Shown here piece by piece: positions 15,318 to 22,601 of a DNA stretch of 64,000 nucleotides. This DNA is from Streptomyces sp. NBC_00554. GTDB lineage: Bacteria; Actinomycetota; Actinomycetes; Streptomycetales; Streptomycetaceae. Each line of letters begins with the position of its first letter. The first letter of the stretch is position 1. A model generated the notes under the pieces. The model saw only the letters and a program-made list of their open reading frames with translations. It did no database searches and had not been told where the DNA came from. The translations under genes and the position numbers were made by a program. The stretch is taken from contig NZ_CP107799.1 in assembly GCF_041431135.1 (NCBI RefSeq), forward strand, positions 4,340,001 through 4,404,000. The letters run 5' to 3'.

Positions 15318-17450
15318 TCAGCCGATTCCGGGAATGAGGGAGATGATCAGGTCGATGATCTTGATGCCGATGAAGGGCGCGATGAGCCCGCCGAGCCCGT
15401 AGATCCCCAAGTTGCGCCGCAGCAGGCGGTCCGCGCTCACCGGCCGGTACTGCACACCCCGTAGAGCGAGCGGGACCAGCGCGATGATGATCAGCGCGTT
15501 GAAGATGACCGCGGACAGGATCGCGGAGTCGGGCGAGGACAGGTCCATGATGTTGAGCTTGTCCAGGCCCGGGTAGACCGCCGCGAACAGCGCCGGGATG
15601 ATCGCGAAGTACTTCGCGACGTCGTTGGCGATGGAGAACGTCGTCAACGCGCCCCGGGTGATCAGCAGTTGCTTGCCGATCTCCACGATCTCGATGAGCT
15701 TGGTGGGGTTGGAGTCCAGGTCCACCATGTTCCCGGCCTCCTTGGCGGCCGAGGTACCAGTGTTCATGGCCACGCCCACGTCGGCCTGCGCCAGCGCCGG
15801 GGCGTCGTTCGTACCGTCACCGGTCATCGCGACGAGCTTGCCGCCCGCCTGCTCCCGCTTGATGAGCGCCATCTTGTCCTCGGGAGTCGCCTCCGCGAGG
15901 AAGTCGTCGACGCCCGCCTCGTCCGCGATCGCCTTGGCCGTCAGCGGGTTGTCGCCCGTGATCATGACGGTCTTGATGCCCATGCGGCGCAGCTCGTCGA
16001 ACCGCTCCCGCATGCCTTCCTTGACGACGTCCTTGAGGTGGATGACGCCAAGGACGCGGGCGCCCTGCGTGTCCTCGACGGCCACGAGCAGCGGCGTGCC
16101 GCCGGCCTCCGAGATCCGGTTGGAGAGCGTGTCGGCGTCCTGGGACACCGTGCCGCCCCGCTCGCGCACCCAGGAGATGACCGAACCTGCCGCGCCCTTG
16201 CGGATCCTGCGCCCGTCGACGTCCACACCCGACATCCGGGTCTGGGCGGTGAAGGCGATCCACTCAGCACCGGCCAACTCGCCCTGGTGCCGCTCGCGCA
16301 GCCCGTACTTCTCCTTCGCCAGTACGACGATGGAGCGGCCCTCGGGCGTCTCGTCGGCCAGCGAGGAGAGCTGGGCGGCGTCGGCGACCTCGGCGTCGGT
16401 GGTGCCGGTCACCGGCACGAACTCGGAGGCCTGGCGGTTGCCGAGGGTGATGGTGCCGGTCTTGTCGAGGAGCAGGGTCGATACGTCGCCCGCGGCCTCA
16501 ACCGCCCTTCCGGACATGGCCAGTACGTTGCGCTGGACGAGTCGGTCCATGCCCGCGATACCGATCGCGGAGAGCAGCGCGCCGATGGTGGTCGGGATCA
16601 GGCAGACGAGCAACGCCACCAGCACGACCATCGTCAGATGCGTACCCGCGTAGTCCGCGAACGGCGGCAGCGTGGCGACGGCGAGCAGGAAGACGATGGT
16701 GAGGGACGCGAGCAGGATGTTCAGCGCGATCTCGTTGGGCGTCTTCTGCCGTGCGGCGCCCTCGACCAGGGCGATCATGCGGTCGATGAAGGTCTCGCCC
16801 GGCTTCGTCGTGATCCTGATGACGATGCGGTCGGAGAGGACCTTCGTACCGCCGGTGACGGCACTGCGGTCGCCGCCGGACTCACGGATGACGGGGGCCG
16901 ACTCACCGGTGATGGCCGACTCGTCGACCGAAGCAACGCCCTCGACGACGTCACCGTCGCCGGGGATGATGTCGCCCGCCTCGCAGACGACCAGGTCGCC
17001 GACGCGCAGCTCGGTGCCGGGCACCTGCTCTTCCGTAGCGCCGTTGAGCCGCCGGGCCACCGTGTCGGTCTTGGCCTTGCGCAGGGTGTCCGCCTGCGCC
17101 TTGCCGCGGCCCTCGGCCACCGCCTCCGCCAGGTTGGCGAAGATGACGGTCAGCCACAGCCAGGCGCTGATCGCCCAGCCGAACCAGTCGCCCGGGTCCT
17201 TGAAGGAGAAGACGGTCGTCAGCACCGAGCCGACGAGGACCACGAACATCACGGGGGACTTGACCATCACCCGCGGGTCGAGCTTGCGGCAGGCGTCCGG
17301 CAGCGACTTGAGCAGCTGCTTCGGGTCGAAGAGCCCGGCGCCGACACGACTTTGGTCGGGCTTGTGGCCGGTCGGCACATCGCTGTGCGGCGCCCGGGTC
17401 GGGGTGGTTGTGGACACGGCGTCCTCTTGTTTGTCTGTGCGGGTGCTCAT
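15318..17450 (-). CDS. kdpB: KdpB catalytic subunit of the potassium-transporting P-type ATPase
   Basis: A 710-residue P-type ATPase. The actuator loop holds 'TGES' (181-184). Phosphorylated Asp329 lies in 'LLLDKTGTITLGN', and the hinge is 'MTGDGTNDAPALAQADVGVAMN'. Membrane helices flank these and a final helix block ends in 'IIDLIISLIPGIG'. The ATG at 17450 overlaps the kdpA stop (ATGA). The N-terminus carries about 35 extra Thr/Pro-rich residues, so a start further in (a GTG at 'VSTTTP') is possible. KdpB hydrolyses ATP to drive potassium through KdpA. Confidence 0.97.
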   Translation of the reverse strand: MSTRTDKQEDAVSTTTPTRAPHSDVPTGHKPDQSRVGAGLFDPKQLLKSLPDACRKLDPRVMVKSPVMFVVLVGSVLTTVFSFKDPGDWFGWAISAWLWLTVIFANLAEAVAEGRGKAQADTLRKAKTDTVARRLNGATEEQVPGTELRVGDLVVCEAGDIIPGDGDVVEGVASVDESAITGESAPVIRESGGDRSAVTGGTKVLSDRIVIRITTKPGETFIDRMIALVEGAARQKTPNEIALNILLASLTIVFLLAVATLPPFADYAGTHLTMVVLVALLVCLIPTTIGALLSAIGIAGMDRLVQRNVLAMSGRAVEAAGDVSTLLLDKTGTITLGNRQASEFVPVTGTTDAEVADAAQLSSLADETPEGRSIVVLAKEKYGLRERHQGELAGAEWIAFTAQTRMSGVDVDGRRIRKGAAGSVISWVRERGGTVSQDADTLSNRISEAGGTPLLVAVEDTQGARVLGVIHLKDVVKEGMRERFDELRRMGIKTVMITGDNPLTAKAIADEAGVDDFLAEATPEDKMALIKREQAGGKLVAMTGDGTNDAPALAQADVGVAMNTGTSAAKEAGNMVDLDSNPTKLIEIVEIGKQLLITRGALTTFSIANDVAKYFAIIPALFAAVYPGLDKLNIMDLSSPDSAILSAVIFNALIIIALVPLALRGVQYRPVSADRLLRRNLGIYGLGGLIAPFIGIKIIDLIISLIPGIG

Positions 17451-19111
17451 GACGCCAGCCCCTCGGCCAGCGGGCCCAGCGCGAGCGCCGGGAAGTAGGT
17501 CAGACCGGTGATGATCAGGATCGCGCCCACCAACAGGCCGGTGAACAGCGGTTTCTCGGTGCGCAGCGTGCCCGCGGTCGCGGGCACCGGCTTCTGCTCG
17601 GCGAGCGAACCGGCGAGGGCCAGCACGAACACCATCGGCAGGAAGCGGCCGAGGAGCATGCAGAGGCCGAGGGTGCTGTTGAACCACTGGGTGTCCGCGT
17701 TCAGACCGGCGAAGGCCGAGCCGTTGTTGTTGGCGGCCGAGGTGTAGGCGTACAGGATCTCGGAGAAGCCGTGCGCCCCGCTGTTGGTCATCGAGTTGCC
17801 CGGGGTGGGCAGGGCCATCGCGGCGGCGGCGAAGATGAGGACCAGCGCCGGGGTGATGAGGATGTAGCAGGCGGCGAACTTGATCTGGCGGGTGCCGATC
17901 TTCTTGCCCAGGTACTCGGGCGTACGGCCGACCATCAGACCGGCGATGAACACCGCGATGATCGCCATGATCAGGATTCCGTAGAGGCCGGAGCCGGTAC
18001 CACCGGGTGCGATCTCGCCGAGCTGCATGCCCAGCATGGTGATGCCGCCGCCGAGGCCGGTGAACGAGGAGTGGAAGGAGTTCACCGCGCCGGTCGAGGT
18101 CAGCGTGGTCGCCACCGCGAAGATCGACGAACCGCCGACGCCGAAGCGGGTCTCCTTGCCCTCCATCGCACCGCCGGCGATGTCGAAGGCGGGGCCGTGG
18201 TGGGCGAACTCGGTCCACATCATGAGGGCCGTGAAGCCGATCCAGATGGTGACCATCGTGGCGAGGATCGCGTAGCCCTGCTTGAGCGAGCCGACCATCC
18301 GGCCGAAGGTCCGGGTGAGCGCGAACGGGATCACCAGGAGCAGGAAGATCTCGAAGAGGTTGGAGAACGGCGTGGGGTTCTCGAAGGGGTGGGCCGAGTT
18401 GGCGTTGAAGTAGCCGCCGCCGTTGGTGCCCAGCTCCTTGATGGCCTCCTGGGAGGCGACCGCGCCGCCGTTCCACTGCTGCGAGCCGCCCACGAACTGG
18501 CCGACCTCGTGGATGCCGGCGAAGTTCTGGATGGCGCCGCACGCGACCAGGACGATCGCGGCGATCACCGCGATGGGCAGCAGGATGCGGATGACACCGC
18601 GCACCATGTCGGCCCAGAAGTTGCCGAGTTCACCGGTGCGCGAGCGCGCGAAGCCCCGTACGAGCGCCACCGCTACGGCGATACCGACCGCGGCGGAGAC
18701 GAAGTTCTGCACCGCCAGGCCGCCGGTCTGCACGACGTGGCCCATGGCCTGCTCGCCGTAGTACGACTGCCAGTTGGTGTTCGACACGAAGGACGCGGCG
18801 GTGTTGAACGCCTGGTCCGGGTCGATGGAGGAGAAGCCGAGCGAGCCGGGCAGGATGCCCTGGACGCGCTGGAGGACGTACAGGAAGAGGACACCGACCG
18901 CCGAGAAGGCGAGGACGCTGCGCAGGTACGCGGGCCAGCGCATCTCGGTGTTCGGGTTGGCGCCGATGCCCTTGTAGATCCACTTCTCGACGCGCAGGTG
19001 CTTGTCGGAGGAGTAGACCTTGGCCATGTAGTCGCCGAGGGGACGGTAGGCGAGTGCCAGAGCCGCTATGAGAGCGACCATCTGGAGCACGCCGGCGAGG
19101 ACGGGTCCCAT
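17447..19111 (-). CDS. kdpA: KdpA potassium-binding channel-like subunit
   Basis: A 554-residue polytopic subunit with the SKT-type filter regions typical of KdpA, for example 'TNTNWQSYYGEQ'-like 'SNTNWQSYYGEQA', 'GTNGGGYFNANSAHPFENP' and 'NNNGSAFAGL'. Start ATG at 19111. It selects potassium in the KdpFABC complex. Length and motif order match the family, and no breaks are visible. Confidence 0.97.
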   Translation of the reverse strand: MGPVLAGVLQMVALIAALALAYRPLGDYMAKVYSSDKHLRVEKWIYKGIGANPNTEMRWPAYLRSVLAFSAVGVLFLYVLQRVQGILPGSLGFSSIDPDQAFNTAASFVSNTNWQSYYGEQAMGHVVQTGGLAVQNFVSAAVGIAVAVALVRGFARSRTGELGNFWADMVRGVIRILLPIAVIAAIVLVACGAIQNFAGIHEVGQFVGGSQQWNGGAVASQEAIKELGTNGGGYFNANSAHPFENPTPFSNLFEIFLLLVIPFALTRTFGRMVGSLKQGYAILATMVTIWIGFTALMMWTEFAHHGPAFDIAGGAMEGKETRFGVGGSSIFAVATTLTSTGAVNSFHSSFTGLGGGITMLGMQLGEIAPGGTGSGLYGILIMAIIAVFIAGLMVGRTPEYLGKKIGTRQIKFAACYILITPALVLIFAAAAMALPTPGNSMTNSGAHGFSEILYAYTSAANNNGSAFAGLNADTQWFNSTLGLCMLLGRFLPMVFVLALAGSLAEQKPVPATAGTLRTEKPLFTGLLVGAILIITGLTYFPALALGPLAEGLAS

Positions 19112-19119
19112 AACAGTGC

Positions 19120-19209
19120 TCAGAACCTCTCCGGGAAGACGAGGGCGAGGATGAGATAGCCCAGCAGGGCGACGGCCACGATCAGGCCGACGATGTTCTC
19201 GGCGGTCAC
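19120..19209 (-). CDS. kdpF: KdpF small subunit
   Basis: A 29-residue single-span peptide from the GTG at 19209, ending eight bases before kdpA. The sequence reads 'AENIVGLIVAVALLGYLILA' then 'LVFPERF', the standard KdpF pattern with its closing 'FPE(R/K)F'. It stabilises the Kdp complex in the membrane. Its start overlaps the stop of another tiny membrane ORF upstream. Confidence 0.92.
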   Translation of the reverse strand: MTAENIVGLIVAVALLGYLILALVFPERF

Positions 19210-19289
19210 AGCTTCGTCACCCCCTTGGCGACGAGGGCCACCAGCGCGAACACCGCGATCGTGGTGACGACGAAGGCCACGTCGGCCAT
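19206..19289 (-). CDS. 27-residue membrane peptide ahead of kdpF
   Basis: This short ORF runs from the ATG at 19289, with AGGAG 7 bases upstream, to a TGA overlapping the kdpF GTG (GTGA). It encodes 'MADVAFVVTTIAVFALVALV' then 'AKGVTKL', one membrane helix with a basic cytosolic tail. The good ribosome site and the exact four-base overlap with kdpF argue that it is translated as the first cistron of the kdp operon. It resembles no named Kdp subunit that I recall. A role as an extra small subunit or a translational coupler is inference. Confidence 0.7.
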   Translation of the reverse strand: MADVAFVVTTIAVFALVALVAKGVTKL

Positions 19290-19829
19290 CGTGAGCTCCT
19301 AGATGAGGTTCGGAATTGAACGGACTAGTAGAGGAAAGCTCCTCCCCGACCGGATTCGGCCACCGTTGACGGCTCCCATACGGGGCGCGGTACGGCTTTG
19401 ACGCATCCCTTACGGCGATGTTTCGGATGAGGCGGAAGCGGAGCCGGCAGACCACCGGATCCGGGTCCCGGCGCACCGCGTGGGCGACGACCGCGCCCCG
19501 CTCGTTCCGCGGCAGCCGCCGCCACGGTCGGTAGGCCTCGACCTCGCGGATCCGCACGATGACGCGATTCCGGGCCCGGCGGTCTCACGTACGTACGACG
19601 CTATGGGGCGGCCCGGGCCGCGGCGCTCGGAGGCAAGCCGAACGAGTGGGGACCCCGGGGTTTTCCACAGTGCACCGTCCGGCCCGTGGGGCGGCGGAAA
19701 CCTGGACGCGGTCCTCCGTGTCCAGGCGGCAGAGCTCCCCGGCCCCTGTCGGATCCTTGACGCGCCCGCCCATCAGAGTCCCGTCAAGGGGTGCTGCACC
19801 CGGCCTTCCGGGTCCCTACCGTCGGTCGT
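19290..19829. other. Intergenic region: kdp promoter side and upstream of the PH-domain gene
   Basis: 540 bases without a confident gene. The kdp side contains a small palindromic repeat GAGGA-AAGC-TCCTC (19331-19344). A minus-strand open frame from a GTG at 19557 has coding-like codon use for about 50 codons, but it runs into kdpF in frame and overlaps the tiny ORF; I do not call it. No riboswitch fold was recognised. Confidence 0.5.
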
Positions 19830-20396
19830 ATGGAACGCCGTACGGAACGCCGCCACGACACGCGCGCCGCGGTCGACGCACCCGCAACACGCCCCACCGA
19901 GGTGGCCCACGACCGCCTCTGGGCCCAGGATCTGCGCAGCTCGATCCGCTGCTCCGCCGCACTCCTCGCCCTGCTCCTGGTGATCGACTGGGGAGCGGGC
20001 ACCCTCACACCATCGCGGGCCGCCCTGTGGGTGACGCTCGCGCTGCTGCTGTTCCTCGTGCTCCACCCCACCCGCGTCGCCGCCGGCGAGGGCTGGCTCA
20101 CCTCCCGCGGCCTGCTGCGCACCCGCCGCGTCCGCACCGACCACCTGGTCTCGGTCCGCTGCCTGGACGGCGTCGCCCAGCGCCTCGTCCTGAGCGACAC
20201 CTCCGGCGCCTCGGTCGAGATCGACCCCCGGGTCCTGGTCGCCAACCCCCCGCTGTGGCACCGCCTGGACGAGGACGCCCGCGTCTCCGCTCTGCGCGGC
20301 TCGCTGACCTGCGGGGCGACGGCGCTGCGCCGGGTTTCGGAACGGATCGACCGGGAGACGGCGATGACCGTGTTCAAGGTCTCGGGGATGGATTAG
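19830..20396 (+). CDS. Membrane protein with PH-like (bPH) domain
   Basis: A 188-residue protein. A basic N-terminal tail is followed by two adjacent membrane helices (residues about 37-80, 'SAALLALLLVIDWG' and 'ALWVTLALLLFLVL'). A soluble domain then begins 'RVAAGEGWLTSRGLLRTRRVRTDHLVSVRCLDG', with alternating strands typical of bacterial PH (bPH_6-type) domains. The ATG at 19830 is the first reasonable start. Cellular role unknown. It precedes the cyclophilin gene by 67 bases in the same direction and may be co-transcribed. Confidence 0.75.
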   Translation: MERRTERRHDTRAAVDAPATRPTEVAHDRLWAQDLRSSIRCSAALLALLLVIDWGAGTLTPSRAALWVTLALLLFLVLHPTRVAAGEGWLTSRGLLRTRRVRTDHLVSVRCLDGVAQRLVLSDTSGASVEIDPRVLVANPPLWHRLDEDARVSALRGSLTCGATALRRVSERIDRETAMTVFKVSGMD

Positions 20397-20463
20397 GGCC
20401 GTATAGGGGCCGTATAGGGGCCCATGGGTAAGCAGCCCACGGGGGAAATGCCAGACTGACGGC

Positions 20464-20955
20464 ATGACGACAAAGGTTTACTTCGACATCCGTATCGGCA
20501 ACGAGTCCGCGGGGCGGATCGTCTTCGATCTGTACGACGACGTGGTGCCCAAGACCGTGGAGAACTTCCGCGCGCTGGCGACCGGCGAGAAGGGCTTCGG
20601 CTACGCCGGTTCCGGGTTCCACCGGATCATCCCCCAGTTCATGCTCCAGGGCGGTGACTTCACCAGGGGTGACGGCACCGGCGGCAAGAGCATCTACGGC
20701 GAGAAGTTCGCCGACGAGAACTTCCAGCTCAAGCACACCAAGCCCGGCCTGCTGTCGATGGCCAACGCGGGACCGAACACCAACGGCTCCCAGTTCTTCA
20801 TCACCACCGTGGTGACGGACTGGCTGGACGGCAAGCACGTCGTCTTCGGCGAGGTCGTCGAGGGTCTCGACCTCGTCAAGAAGATCGAGGGCTACGGCAG
20901 CAGGAGCGGCACGCCGAGCACGAGCATCGTCATCGAGAGCAGCGGCGTTCTCTAA
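20464..20955 (+). CDS. Peptidyl-prolyl cis-trans isomerase, cyclophilin type
   Basis: A 163-residue cytosolic cyclophilin, close in length and motifs to eukaryotic cyclophilin A. It has 'VPKTVENFRALATGEKGFGY', 'GSGFHRIIPQFMLQGGDFT' (catalytic Arg), 'SMANAGPNTNGSQFFIT' and 'LDGKHVVFGEVVEG'. The Trp in 'TDWLDGKH' suggests cyclosporin sensitivity. It catalyses proline isomerisation in protein folding. A GGGGCCGTATA direct repeat sits just upstream. A strong hairpin terminates it at 21035. Confidence 0.96.
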   Translation: MTTKVYFDIRIGNESAGRIVFDLYDDVVPKTVENFRALATGEKGFGYAGSGFHRIIPQFMLQGGDFTRGDGTGGKSIYGEKFADENFQLKHTKPGLLSMANAGPNTNGSQFFITTVVTDWLDGKHVVFGEVVEGLDLVKKIEGYGSRSGTPSTSIVIESSGVL

Positions 20956-21034
20956 CACCTGCTGTCCTGGCCCGCGCTGACGGCCACTCCGTCGTCACCG
21001 TGATCCAGACCCGGCAGACGGAGGAAACGACGAG

Positions 21035-21059
21035 GCCCCGCCTTCACAGAAGGCGGGGC
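21035..21059. terminator. Hairpin terminator after the cyclophilin gene
   Basis: A 10-bp perfect stem (GCCCCGCCTT / AAGGCGGGGC) with a 5-base loop lies between the convergent cyclophilin and WD40 genes. It could serve both. Confidence 0.8.
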
Positions 21060-21092
21060 ACGCCCTCCGCGTACCACGACGGAGTCGGATCC

Positions 21093-22167
21093 TCACCAGT
21101 CACCCGGCCGAGCCAGTGCCCAGACCTGGACTGCTCCGAACCCAGTGGCCACGGCCATCTCCTTGCCGCCGGAAATCCACTTCAGCGCATAGATGATTCC
21201 CCCCCTGGCAGTCCTTTCTGCCGAGGAGTGCACCGTCATTCGCCCGCCAGATCTGCAATACGCCGTCGTAGCCGGCCGTGGCGATCATTTGTCCGTCCGG
21301 ACTGTACTCGACAGCCGGAACCGTGGCCCCCAGACCGCTCAAAGGGGCATGCGATCTCAGGACTCGTACCGGTTCTCCGCCAGGCCATTGGAACACGTGA
21401 ATCAACCCGTCATCCACGCCTACCGCGATCTGCCTTCCGTCGACAGAGAAGTCGAATCCACACGTGCGACTTTTCGCCACGCGAATGCTCTCCGCCTGAT
21501 CTCCGGCCGTCGTGTGAGCCGCGACGGATTCGTACGTGGACCGAGCGATCCTCGTGCCGTCGGGAGTGAATCTGAGGCACGGCGCGCCGACGAAGTCACC
21601 GAATCGTCGATGAAACAGGACCTGCAGTGGTCCACCGGACGCGTCGCAGGTCACAACATCTCCCGATGACGTGTAGGCAGCCAGGACGCTGCCGTGCGGC
21701 GCCCAGGCAACGCGACTCAGGGCGTGCTTGTAATCCCATGACCGAACCACCTCCGGCCCCACATCATTCGCGGACACCGGCTCCATGACAATCAATCGTT
21801 TGGTGGCTCCACCGATTGCCAGCCTGCCATCGGAAGCAAACGCGACTGAACGAGCCGATTGCCCGGGCATGGAGTGAATGACACGACCGTCAGGCCGATC
21901 CTTCGACCAGATCCTTACCGTTCCGTCCGCCCCGGCAGTGGCGAGGATTTCTCGCGACGAATCATAATCCAGGCTACAAACTGCGGCAGTCTGATACTTG
22001 CCCGGCCCCTTCGCGTGACCCCGGAAGCTCATTAAGAGCTCGAATCGAATTTCACCTAGATCGACTGCATTCGTCTTCTCGCGACGGCTCTTCTTGTATT
22101 GCGAACCGATCGCTCCGACCATGCCTTTGACGGCTTTTCGCGCAAGGAAAGAGGCGGGATCTTCCAT
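21093..22167 (-). pseudogene. WD40-repeat protein gene, C-terminal frameshift at a 7-base homopolymer
   Basis: The gene encodes a beta-propeller with several WD repeats ('ILATAGADGTVRIWSKD', 'LAAYTSSGDVVTCD', 'MIATAGYDGVLQIWRAND'). A helical N-terminus ('FLARKAVKGMVGAIG') precedes them. Start chosen: ATG 22167 with GGAG six bases upstream. The reading frame breaks at a run of seven C on the plus strand (21199-21205). In the -1 frame the last repeat continues 'IIYALKWISGGKEMAVATGF' then 'GAVQVWALARPGDW' to a TGA at 21093, whereas the unshifted frame reads into non-propeller sequence and stops at 21100. Codon use is markedly less GC-biased than in the neighbours, suggesting acquisition. Function unknown. 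Confidence 0.8.
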
Positions 22168-22249
22168 GGCAATCTCCGATGCATACGGGCGTCGCACCAT
22201 TCCAGCTGCGGTCCTGTAGTCCCGCCGTTCATCGTCCCACCGCAAGACG

Positions 22250-22385
22250 TCAAGTGCCCTCAAAACCGGGCGACATCACCAGCGTCAGCGCCCCCACCCG
22301 GCGTGTCCTCCGGCACCAGCGTGCCGTCCATCGCCTCGGCCGGCCCCCGGGACAGAGCGAGCCCCTTGACGAGCGGGGGAGGACA
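22250..22385 (-). pseudogene. Remnant of a KdpD-like histidine kinase C-terminus
   Basis: On the minus strand this stretch reads 'GLALSRGPAEAMDGTLVPED' then 'TPGGG'. After a frame change within the GGGTGGGGGC run it continues 'LTLVMSPGF'. This closely follows the conserved end of KdpD-type ATPase domains as I recall it (GLGLALSRGLTEAMGGTL-PEDTPGGGLTMV-SLP). No upstream HisKA or N/G1 boxes are visible, so it is a degenerate fragment. It lies between the WD40 start and the divergent APC permease, about 3 kb beyond the kdp operon promoter. Confidence 0.6.
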
Positions 22386-22456
22386 GGGCCCATCGCGGTC
22401 GTGGGGGCGGAGGTGGAGTGACGGGAGCGCGGGCAAGGACAGGCCGCACGAACAGG

Positions 22457-22490
22457 CGGAGACGTTCCGGGGTCTTGACGGAAACGTTCC
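22457..22490 (+). promoter_or_regulatory. 12-bp direct repeats upstream of the APC permease gene
   Basis: CGGAGACGTTCC (22457-22468) and CGGAAACGTTCC (22479-22490) lie 22 bases apart, about two helical turns, which suits a regulator binding side by side. A TTGACG (22475-22480) overlaps the second copy and could be a -35 box. The permease start is 112 bases downstream. Confidence 0.4.
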
Positions 22491-22601
22491 TCTCAACATG
22501 CGCCGGACCCTGGGCCTGTGGATCACTGGTTGCATACGCTGGCCCGGTCGTCCGCGCAATGGCCGGAACCCTTCGCTTGCCAGTACGTCAGGAGCACGCC
22601 G

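Noticed and set aside
19290..19557. Possible gene on the minus strand starting at a GTG at 19557 upstream of kdpF
   Set aside because: Codon use looks coding for about 50 codons, but the frame runs into kdpF and overlaps the better-supported 27-residue ORF. No ribosome site or family match.
19290..19700. c-di-AMP (ydaO) riboswitch upstream of kdp, and likewise before the KimA-like gene
   Set aside because: I looked for the conserved core on the minus strand and found no convincing match; a covariance search would be needed.
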